Below are positions 1 through 6,687 of a DNA stretch of 64,000 nucleotides, piece by piece. Position 1 is the first letter of the stretch. Each line of letters opens with the position of its first letter. The notes below the pieces were generated by a model that was not told where the DNA came from, searched no databases, and worked only from the letters and a program-made list of their open reading frames with translations. This DNA is from Edaphobacter sp. (GTDB lineage: Bacteria; Acidobacteriota; Terriglobia; Terriglobales; Acidobacteriaceae), in the NCBI RefSeq assembly GCF_028283685.1, contig NZ_JAPWKF010000010.1, positions 390,424 through 454,423 of the forward strand, given 5' to 3'. A program made the translations under genes and the position numbers.

Positions 1-614
1 CCCGCGCCCGTGTGATACGACGCCGGAAAGAACGGCCCCATCGGCTTCACCATCGCCGCACCGGCAAAGTTCAGCGTCCCTTCGCTGCGCTGGCTGTGCT
101 CGGACACATACTTCACCAGCTCCGCCGAGCGGCGAATCGTCTTCCAGTGAATCCCTTCCTTCTCATCCGCGATGATCGCGCTCGCCCGCAGGCGCGGCAG
201 CGTCGACAGCACCCGCTCCAGCAGGTGCATCGTCTTCATGTCGTCCGAATCATGCATCATCGCGGGACCGATGTTCGGCGCAAAGTGTTCCTTTCCCGCC
301 AGAGCATCGAACGCGCCCAGAAACTTCAGCGCCTCGTCCTCGCTCATGCCCTGCACCAGCTCCGCCAGCGGTTGCGTGGTCATGCGGACCGTCTCGACCT
401 CATATCCCGCGGCCTCGAACTCCGCCTTCGCCTTGCGCACGACAGCCAGGGCGTCGGCCACCTGCTTCTCGTAGTGCTCACGATCCAGCCGTACAAACGC
501 CGTGATCGCCCGCACCCTTGGCTTCGCGCCCGGAGCCAGCTTCGCTCCCGGCTGTCCCGCCGACGTTCCAACGCCAAGACACAACACCAGCAGCAACGCG
601 GCCACACCACGCAT
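1..614 (-). CDS. DUF711 family protein, exported (partial, 3' end outside window)
   Basis: Reading leftward from an ATG at 614-612, the frame stays open to the window edge, about 204 residues. The N-terminus (MRGVAALLLVLCLGVGTSAG) is a good Sec signal peptide. The mature part has features I associate with DUF711: an opening like RVRAITAFVRLDREHYEKQV, then TVRMTTQPLAELV, GIHWKTIRRSAEL, and a block ending NFAGAAMVKPMGPFFPASYH. The function of DUF711 is not established. The gene lies downstream of the EAL gene on the same strand with a gap of about 170 bp, so co-transcription is possible but not shown. Family assignment is from remembered consensus, hence moderate confidence. Confidence 0.6.
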   Translation of the reverse strand, partial: MRGVAALLLVLCLGVGTSAGQPGAKLAPGAKPRVRAITAFVRLDREHYEKQVADALAVVRKAKAEFEAAGYEVETVRMTTQPLAELVQGMSEDEALKFLGAFDALAGKEHFAPNIGPAMMHDSDDMKTMHLLERVLSTLPRLRASAIIADEKEGIHWKTIRRSAELVKYVSEHSQRSEGTLNFAGAAMVKPMGPFFPASYHTGA

Positions 615-782
615 CAACGCACACCCCGCAAAGAGAGTTGGAGGAGTCGAGTCTACCAAAGCCTCGCGTCGCTGCTTCCAGGCAGCTCGAACGCACCCGT
701 CGCACTCATTGTTTTTTTCGAAGAAAAAGAAGAAAGCCGCACCGGAGAGCACAGCACTGAAAAATCAGCGCAGGCCAGCCCG

Positions 783-2006
783 CTAAGCTCCCAGCGGCTG
801 CGCATCCAGCGTCAGCACCGACGACATCAGGCGATCCACCGACACTACGCCCATGCACTCGCCGTCGTTGCCCACCACCACAATCGGGTCGAACCGCTGC
901 GGCGAGGGCCGCCCCAGCGCGCGATACAGCACCTGCCGCGGCGAGCTCGCCACCTGCGACTTCATAAAGCTCTCCACCAGCCGCACCCCCAGCAGAGGAT
1001 GCCGCTCCAGCATGCGCTGCGGACGCTTGAACCGGTCCAGCACTACCGCCACCGTATGCTCTGTCTCGTAGCGCAGCAGGTCGTCCGCCGCCTTCACGCT
1101 CAGGCACAGACCGCACGACATCAGGTGCGGCTCCAGCGTCTTCTCGCGGTTCATCCGGCTGTGCCGCGAAAGTTCCCCGGCCACCTGCGCGCTCAACCCC
1201 AGCAGCTCCAGCTCCGGCCGCGCCAGCAGAAACCCCTGCGCCAGCGGCACGCCCGTGCGGATCAGCTCTTCCAGCTCCTGCACAATCTCCACGCCCTCGG
1301 CGATCACCCAGGCATCCAGACGATCCGCCGCCGCCACCATCATCTCGATCATCGTCGACTTCGCGCGGTCCAGATGGCAGTTCTTCACAAAGTGCCGGTT
1401 CAGCTTGATAAAGTCCGGCCGCAGCTCCAGGATGTGCTGCAGACTCGCATATCCCGCGCCCGCATCGTCCACCGCCACCAGCCCGCCCATCGACCGCACC
1501 TGCGCCGACCGCTCCCGGATCGCCTCGTAGCTCGAGATCGAGGTCTCTTCCGTAATCTCGATCACCATGCCCGCCAGGTCGCGTTCGTTCGCCACCAGCT
1601 GCTCCCACAGATCGCTCAGCAGGTAGTCCGGCCCCAGGTTCATCGTCAGGAAGCTGCCCTGCGGCAGGCGCGAACGCTGCTGCAGCACCAGCTTGCACAC
1701 CATGTGCTCCAGCTCCATGCGGCGGCCTACACGTCCCGCGCGCTGAAAGAACACATCCGGTGCGGTATTCAATTCTTTAGGAAAGCGCGTCAGCGCCTCG
1801 TAGCCCGTCACCAGGCCGCGGCGCAGATCGACGATCGGCTGGAAGTAGATCTCCGGGACAAGATCACCGGAAAGCACCCTCTCCAGCTGCCCGGGAAACT
1901 CCGGACCGCCGTCAGCCTGCGGGAGAAATCCGCTGTCGATCAACACGTCAATGGTCTTGGTTTTCGTCACGTCGTTGGGACATACCCCGAACACTGGTGA
2001 TTGCAA
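783..2006 (-). CDS. EAL-domain cyclic-di-GMP phosphodiesterase with CBS-like C-terminus
   Basis: 407 aa. EAL domains hydrolyse c-di-GMP to pGpG. The catalytic signature looks complete: E70-A-L in GYEALTRF, N123 in MNLGPDYL, E150 in IEITEE, D180-D181 in AVDDAGAG, K201 in FIKLNR, E237 in IAEGVE and Q257 in QGFLLARP, so activity is likely. DDAGAGY replaces the common DDFGTGY. No GGDEF domain is present. The C-terminal 110 or so residues end in DPIVVVGNDGECMGVVSV, resembling half of a CBS sensory pair, so an unknown small-molecule input is possible. The start used is a TTG at 2006; an in-frame GTG four codons later is an alternative. Soluble, with no membrane segments. Confidence 0.88.
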   Translation of the reverse strand: MQSPVFGVCPNDVTKTKTIDVLIDSGFLPQADGGPEFPGQLERVLSGDLVPEIYFQPIVDLRRGLVTGYEALTRFPKELNTAPDVFFQRAGRVGRRMELEHMVCKLVLQQRSRLPQGSFLTMNLGPDYLLSDLWEQLVANERDLAGMVIEITEETSISSYEAIRERSAQVRSMGGLVAVDDAGAGYASLQHILELRPDFIKLNRHFVKNCHLDRAKSTMIEMMVAAADRLDAWVIAEGVEIVQELEELIRTGVPLAQGFLLARPELELLGLSAQVAGELSRHSRMNREKTLEPHLMSCGLCLSVKAADDLLRYETEHTVAVVLDRFKRPQRMLERHPLLGVRLVESFMKSQVASSPRQVLYRALGRPSPQRFDPIVVVGNDGECMGVVSVDRLMSSVLTLDAQPLGA

Positions 2007-2373
2007 CTACAACGCCAATATCCGCAAAGATACAGAGCGCATCGCGCTCCGTTACGATCAGGAGTCCGTTCCACACCCAGGTTCATCGTCAACGCATCCA
2101 CTCAACAGGCTTTGCTCGGTATGCCTTCATCGCTCTTCCCTGGAACGGTCCTGGCGGCCTCTTCCCGTCTGACTCACGTCTCTGCTTGTCCGTTCGGGTC
2201 CAGTACAGCGATCGTCTGTAACTCTCTTGGATCTTTTTCGTGCTGAACTACCGTTATAGCCGCCTTCCGGTTACAAACCCAATCCCACTATCAGGGGATA
2301 GTCCCCCTGCGCTCAGCGCCATCCGCCCACACACTTCGCTAAAATGATCGCCATCACTCACTTGCCCTAAACG
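2007..2373. promoter_or_regulatory. Divergent intergenic region between the EAL gene and the MFS gene
   Basis: About 370 bp without a convincing gene. It should hold divergent promoters. A TAAAAT hexamer at about 2339-2344 is a possible -10 for the MFS gene. A short imperfect palindrome CAGGGGATAGTCCCCCTG lies near 2293-2310 and could be a protein-binding site. No riboswitch or RNA gene recognised. Confidence 0.3.
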
Positions 2374-3798
2374 GTGCCCATGCCAGAACCCACCCCGCCC
2401 CACAGCCTGCGCCGTCACCAGGCCATCAGGCCCATACCGGAAGACCCTCACCCCCGCAGTCTGCGTGGCCATCAGGCCATCACCCTCTCGCTGCTCTTTC
2501 TCGCGGGCATCGTCAACTTCCTCGACCGCTCCTCGCTCTCCATCGCCAACACCACCGTCCGCCAGGAGATGCACCTCTCCGCCACCCAGATGGGCTGGCT
2601 CCTCTCCGCCTTCTCCTTTGCCTACGGCTTCGCCCAGCTCCCCCTCATCGGCCTGCTCGACCGCGTCGGCACCCGCTGGGTCCTCGGCGTCGGGCTCACC
2701 CTCTGGTCCGCCGCCCAGATGCTCACCGGCCTCGTCCGCACCCTGCCCATCTTCCTCACCCTCCGCGTCCTGCTCGGCATCGGCGAAGCTCCCTTCTACC
2801 CCTCCGGCATCCGCTCCACCCGAGAGTGGTTCTCCCAATCCACCCGCGGACGAGCCACCGCCGTCATGAGCTCCTCCCAGACCATCGGCCTCTCCTTCGC
2901 CCCACCGGTCCTCACAGCTCTCATGCTCGCCCTCGGCTGGCGAGCCATGTTCGTCGTCCTCGGAGCCTCCGGCCTCCTCGTCGCCGCCCTCTGGATCGTC
3001 CTCCACCGCGCCCGCCAGGACACCCCCTACGCCGAAGCAACAGAAGAAGCTACGAATCCCTCCCCGTCCCACCAGGAACGAACCGTCATCCCGGCCGAAG
3101 GCGCAGCCGAAGCGGAGGGACCTGCTTTCCGACCACAATCGCCCCTAAGCCACGCGAAGCAAAACGCCCCCCACGAACCAGCCTGGCGCGTCCTCCTCCG
3201 CCAGCCCGCCGTCTGGGGCATGATGTTCGGCTGGGGAGGCGTCAACTACACCGTCTGGCTCTACCTCGCCTGGCTGCCCGCCTACCTGGAGGAGCAGCGC
3301 CACCTCCCCCTCGCCACCTCCGGCTGGGTCGCCGCCCTGCCCTACCTCGCCGGAGCCTGCGGCATGCTCTCCAGCGGCTTCGTCTCCGACGCCCTCGCCG
3401 CCCGCGGTCAGCAGCTCACCACCATCCACCGCCGCAACCTCGTCCTCGGCATGATCGCCTCCGCCGCCGGAACCTTCTTCGTCGCGCACTCCGCCACCAC
3501 CGCCCAGGCCGTCGCCGGAACCAGCGCCGCACTCTTCTTCATCCACTTCGCCGGAACCTCCGGCTGGGGATACGTGCAGGCCATCAGCCCGCTGCGTTAC
3601 GTCGCCTCCCTGGGCGCGCTGCAGAACTTCTTCAGCTTCATGATCGCCTCCATCGCCCCGGTCCTTACCGGCTGGCTGCTCGACCGCACCCACTCCTTCA
3701 CCCTCGCCCTGGGCCTCTGCAGCGCCATCACCCTCCTCGGCGCCCTCAGCTACGCCACCCTCGCCTCCCCCAAAGGCATGCACCTCGATCCCGCCTGA
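2374..3798 (+). CDS. Major facilitator superfamily transporter (anion:cation symporter / hexuronate-like)
   Basis: 474 aa, about twelve hydrophobic segments. NFLDRSSLSIANTTVRQE in TM1 and LIGLLDRVGTRW after TM2 match the ACS family (hexuronate, galactarate and similar organic anion:H+ symporters). The inner membrane is the likely site; the substrate cannot be read from sequence. Two oddities: the N-terminal tail carries a duplicated SLRxHQAI stretch (about residues 10-36), and the loop between TM6 and TM7 (about residues 235-270) is extended by a Pro/Ala/Glu-rich stretch encoded by a copy of a dispersed intergenic repeat (3085-3179). The start is ATG 2374, but starts nearer TM1 cannot be excluded because the duplicated tail is not typical of the family. 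Confidence 0.85.
   Translation: MPMPEPTPPHSLRRHQAIRPIPEDPHPRSLRGHQAITLSLLFLAGIVNFLDRSSLSIANTTVRQEMHLSATQMGWLLSAFSFAYGFAQLPLIGLLDRVGTRWVLGVGLTLWSAAQMLTGLVRTLPIFLTLRVLLGIGEAPFYPSGIRSTREWFSQSTRGRATAVMSSSQTIGLSFAPPVLTALMLALGWRAMFVVLGASGLLVAALWIVLHRARQDTPYAEATEEATNPSPSHQERTVIPAEGAAEAEGPAFRPQSPLSHAKQNAPHEPAWRVLLRQPAVWGMMFGWGGVNYTVWLYLAWLPAYLEEQRHLPLATSGWVAALPYLAGACGMLSSGFVSDALAARGQQLTTIHRRNLVLGMIASAAGTFFVAHSATTAQAVAGTSAALFFIHFAGTSGWGYVQAISPLRYVASLGALQNFFSFMIASIAPVLTGWLLDRTHSFTLALGLCSAITLLGALSYATLASPKGMHLDPA
2403..2482 (+). repeat. Imperfect direct repeat within the start of the MFS gene
   Basis: A stretch of about 26 bp at 2403-2428 recurs at 2457-2482 with a few mismatches, 54 bp apart, exactly 18 codons, so frame is kept. 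The copies encode SLRRHQAI and SLRGHQAI. This looks like a local duplication that lengthened the cytoplasmic N-terminus. Confidence 0.6.
3085..3179 (+). repeat. Dispersed repeat, copy 1 (inside MFS coding sequence)
   Basis: Begins GTCATCCCGGCCGAAG, continues through GGAGGGACCTGCTTTCC and ends in an A/C-rich tail. The 18 bp at 3120-3137 are identical to 13120-13137 in copy 2, and the beginning resembles copy 3 at 62989. Unlike the other two copies, this one is translated and adds residues to the central cytoplasmic loop of the transporter. Confidence 0.7.
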
Positions 3799-3800
3799 AA

Positions 3801-3859
3801 CGAAAAGGGCTGGCATCGCAAATCGCGCGACACCAACCCATCCCGAAGAGGGCCAGCCC
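3801..3859 (-). terminator. Probable terminator of the VOC gene (convergent with the MFS gene)
   Basis: Perfect 8-bp arms GGGCTGGC (3807-3814) and GCCAGCCC (3852-3859) lie between two converging genes. On the minus strand the second arm is followed by TTTTCG, as for an intrinsic terminator. The loop is long (37 nt), which lowers confidence. Confidence 0.5.
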
Positions 3860-3878
3860 ATCGGCCTGGACTTCGCCA

Positions 3879-4265
3879 TTACATCGAGCTCACATTCATC
3901 GTGCTGACCTCAACCACAACTCCTCCCGGCGCGTTGCAGTAGAAGCCATACGTTGGCGGGCCTCCGCGCTGCAGCTTGGACGGCTGTGGAGCCTCGTATC
4001 TCCTCTCCGACAGGCTGACGTGAACCTCGTCCACCTCGGAAGACGTCGGCTGCAGAAAGCCCACGTGAAACATCCCCGGATAGCCGTGCTCCGGCGTCAT
4101 CCTCTTGTCATGCATCAGCGTCAGCACAAAGCCGTCCGTGTTGCGCATGACGGCCATCTTCCCGGCCCGCTCTTCCAAAACGGCGAAGCCAAAGACGGAG
4201 CGAAAGAACTCGGTGAGACCCGGAACATCGTAGGTTGTAAGGTTGGTGTGATTAAGCGTTGCCAT
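3879..4265 (-). CDS. VOC-superfamily (glyoxalase/dioxygenase-like) protein
   Basis: 128 aa, a single VOC module with two beta-alpha-beta-beta-beta halves. Metal-ligand candidates are H6 (LNHTNL), H67 in MFHVGF, and E119 in VVVEVST near the C-terminus. The family covers glyoxalase I, extradiol dioxygenases, fosfomycin-resistance enzymes and bleomycin-binding proteins; no substrate can be named. The start ATG at 4265 has a strong Shine-Dalgarno sequence (AAGGAG, minus strand) about 8 nt upstream. Single gene, convergent with the MFS transporter. Confidence 0.78.
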   Translation of the reverse strand: MATLNHTNLTTYDVPGLTEFFRSVFGFAVLEERAGKMAVMRNTDGFVLTLMHDKRMTPEHGYPGMFHVGFLQPTSSEVDEVHVSLSERRYEAPQPSKLQRGGPPTYGFYCNAPGGVVVEVSTMNVSSM

Positions 4266-4553
4266 GCGCGATCTCCTTCAATAAAGAAAGTTCTGTCGCG
4301 TGGCTGCTAGGCCGAACCGAGAACCAGCGCGACAGGTCGCAGTGCCGCAGCACTGCTGCTATCGCCGTGGGTCCCTTTTCCATCCTTCCTTCAATGGAAC
4401 TGACATGACTGCGGACATTGCATCCGCAGCGAGCCGGGCTTACCGATCCGGCTCCGCGTTTTTCGGCATCTATGGGATGATCGGACAACACACGCAGTCG
4501 CAGAAAAGTTCTGCTTCGTTTTACGCAACGGCGATGCCCGGCTCCTGCAACTG

Positions 4554-4559
4554 CTATAG
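4554..4559 (+). promoter_or_regulatory. Candidate -10 element upstream of the TIM-barrel isomerase gene
   Basis: TATAGT about 32 nt before the ATG at 4592, followed by an AAAGG ribosome binding site. The rest of the 326-bp gap (4266-4591) shows no gene or RNA that I can recognise. Confidence 0.4.
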
Positions 4560-4591
4560 TCTTCTCGATTATCCAGAAAGGTTCAGACACC

Positions 4592-5458
4592 ATGGATCGC
4601 AGAACGTTTCTCACAGGCGGTGCAGCCGCCTCGGCTCTCCTCGCCGGTTCACGCTATCTGCCCGCCGACCCCCTCGGACTTCCCATCGGCTGCCAGACCT
4701 ATCCCGTGCGCAAGACCATCAACACCGACTTTGCCGGAACAATGAAAGGCCTCCACGCCGCCGGCTTCACCCAGATCGAGCTCTGCTCGCCCTTCGGCTA
4801 CACCGACTTCTCCAGCCTGCAGCAATACAAGCCGCAACAGCTGCGCCGCATGCTCAACGACTGGGGCATCGGCTGCATCTCCGCGCACTGGGCGCCCACC
4901 GAGCTGTTTGAAAAGGCCGATGCAAGCATCGCCTACGCAAAGGAATTCGGCATGACGCAGATGGCCGTCGCCGCGCTTGGCCCCTTCCAGCCCACGGGCG
5001 CCGAGACCGTCGACGACGTGAAGCGTTACGTCGAGCCCTTCAACGCCTTCGCCGAAAAAGCCCATGCCGCCGGCATCACCGCCTTGTTGCACAACGAAGG
5101 CTTCGTCTCCGCGCACATCGACGGCAAGCCCGTCTACGACATGATGATCGCCGAGCTGAACCCCGACACCACGCGCCTGCAGTTTCAGGTCTCCACCCTG
5201 CAGCTGGGCTACGACCCGGTGACGTACTTCCAGAAGTATCCCGGCCGCTTCCTCTCCATGCACTGCCAGGACTGGGTCAAAGACCCGTCTACCAAAACAG
5301 GCTTCCGCCAGGTCCCTCTGGGCAAAGGCCTCGTCGACTGGAAGGCCGTCTTCACCGCCGCGAAGACCGGCGGCGTGAAGAACTACTTCGTCGAACTCGA
5401 AGAAGACCCCGCCCTGATGCCACCCAGCGTGCCGTATCTCAAGTCGCTGACCGTCTGA
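4592..5458 (+). CDS. Sugar phosphate isomerase/epimerase-like TIM-barrel protein, Tat-exported
   Basis: 288 aa. The N-terminus MDRRTFLTGGAAASALLAG has a twin-arginine motif (D-R-R-T-F-L) and hydrophobic core, so export in folded form is likely. The rest matches the xylose-isomerase-like / AP-endonuclease-2 TIM barrel: GCQTYPVR at strand 1, GFTQIELCS at strand 2, CISAHW, ALLHNEGF, SMHCQDW, and YFVELEED at the last strand. The acidic and histidine residues there are typical metal ligands. Homologues act on sugars or keto-sugars; the substrate here is unknown. ATG 4592 is preceded by a clear AAAGG. It appears monocistronic. Confidence 0.8.
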   Translation: MDRRTFLTGGAAASALLAGSRYLPADPLGLPIGCQTYPVRKTINTDFAGTMKGLHAAGFTQIELCSPFGYTDFSSLQQYKPQQLRRMLNDWGIGCISAHWAPTELFEKADASIAYAKEFGMTQMAVAALGPFQPTGAETVDDVKRYVEPFNAFAEKAHAAGITALLHNEGFVSAHIDGKPVYDMMIAELNPDTTRLQFQVSTLQLGYDPVTYFQKYPGRFLSMHCQDWVKDPSTKTGFRQVPLGKGLVDWKAVFTAAKTGGVKNYFVELEEDPALMPPSVPYLKSLTV

Positions 5459-5595
5459 AGTCCGAACTAGAAGACCGTTCTTCACTCCCCTTCTTCCGTC
5501 TTCAAAAGGTCGACGCCTCAGTAACAACGTCTCAACTTCCGGCAAACGCGTTTATCAGGACTGGCGTGTAACTTTGCGAGAAATTATTTGCCGAA

Positions 5596-6519
5596 GTGAA
5601 TCTGTATCGTCATGGCAACCATCTGTATGCGATGAGCAGAGAGGTTCCACGGCAACAGGCACCCGGCATTTATCGCAAGCAAATCGGGGATGTCATCCTT
5701 ACAACCCTTGTCGACGGATCAGAGACCTTCTCTTTTGACATATTTAGCCAGAGCATCAGCACGGAAGACGCGCGAGGTTTACTGGTTGCTGCGAATCTTC
5801 CTCCAACGCCAAGCATGCCGGTCAACGCGTATCTGCTACAGAGCGAAGCGCAGACCATCCTCATCGATACAGGTGATGCGAACTGCATGGGGTCAGGGGG
5901 ACGATTGCAGGAAGCCCTTGCCGCCGCACAGGTGGAAGCTTCTGACATCGATGCTGTGCTTCTGACTCACGCTCATCCCGATCACGTAGGTGGCTTGGTC
6001 GATCTAACTGGTTCGCGACTCTTCCCAAACGCAGAGCTGATTCTGCACATCGACGAACTACGGTTTTGGCAAGACGCGCAAAATTTCGTCGGAGCTCCTC
6101 ATCTGAACGAGGTACGATCCCTGGCCTGCAAGGTGTTTGACGCCTATCAGACCTCGATTCGGACGGCGACAGATGGCGAGGTGCGCCCTGGTATTGCCCT
6201 GCAGCATCTCCCGGGACATACGCCCGGGCATAGCGGTTATTGGATCGAATCAGGAGAGCATCGTGCACTGATATGGGGGGATATTGTTCACTGGCCTGAT
6301 ATCCAGATTCCCCGCCCAGATGTGACACTGACGTTCGATTTCAACCCAGCCCAGATGGTACAGACGCGTAAGCTTCTCCTCCAGCAGGTAACGGATAACC
6401 GTATTCTCGTTGGTGGCATGCATTTGAACTTTCCCGGCTTCATCCGCGTTCATCGCAATGATGGTGGCTACCAGGTCCAGGAAGAGCGATGGCTGCCGGA
6501 TATGCTTCCGGTTTTATAG
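5596..6519 (+). CDS. MBL-fold metallo-hydrolase (methyl-parathion-hydrolase / lactonase-like)
   Basis: 307 aa from a GTG at 5596; an ATG at 5632 would give 295 aa, and neither has a convincing ribosome binding site. The metal-binding motif is complete: THAHPDHVGG (H125, H127, D129, H130), GHTPGHSGYW, WGDIVHW and a late GGMHLNFPG. This arrangement fits the branch with methyl-parathion hydrolases and some quorum-quenching lactonases, but substrates vary widely. No signal peptide is obvious, unlike many relatives. Base composition looks slightly less GC-rich than its neighbours. Isolated, plus strand, convergent with the E2 gene. Confidence 0.8.
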   Translation: MNLYRHGNHLYAMSREVPRQQAPGIYRKQIGDVILTTLVDGSETFSFDIFSQSISTEDARGLLVAANLPPTPSMPVNAYLLQSEAQTILIDTGDANCMGSGGRLQEALAAAQVEASDIDAVLLTHAHPDHVGGLVDLTGSRLFPNAELILHIDELRFWQDAQNFVGAPHLNEVRSLACKVFDAYQTSIRTATDGEVRPGIALQHLPGHTPGHSGYWIESGEHRALIWGDIVHWPDIQIPRPDVTLTFDFNPAQMVQTRKLLLQQVTDNRILVGGMHLNFPGFIRVHRNDGGYQVQEERWLPDMLPVL

Positions 6520-6589
6520 AAAACACTCCTTGACCTTCCATGACTCCCGATTAGGTCGGCTTATAAGGAAGTGAGCTCCTCATAAAACG

Positions 6590-6627
6590 GCAAACAAAAG
6601 CGGCGGCCCCGGAAAGAGACCACCGCC
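6590..6627 (-). terminator. Possible terminator downstream of the E2 gene
   Basis: On the minus strand a GGCGG...CCGCC hairpin (forward arms 6602-6606 and 6623-6627) is followed by GCTTTTGTTT, 60 nt after the E2 stop codon. The stem is short. Confidence 0.4.
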
Positions 6628-6687
6628 AATCTTGTTATGCTTGCGTCGAAGAAGGCGCTTATCGCCCTCCGCGAAGGAGCGCGAAGC

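Noticed and set aside
12..2000. Very long plus-strand open frame (662 codons) opposite the DUF711 and EAL genes
   Set aside because: Extremely Arg/His/Gln-rich translation, a mirror of GC-rich coding on the other strand. The minus strand encodes a complete EAL domain with intact motifs.
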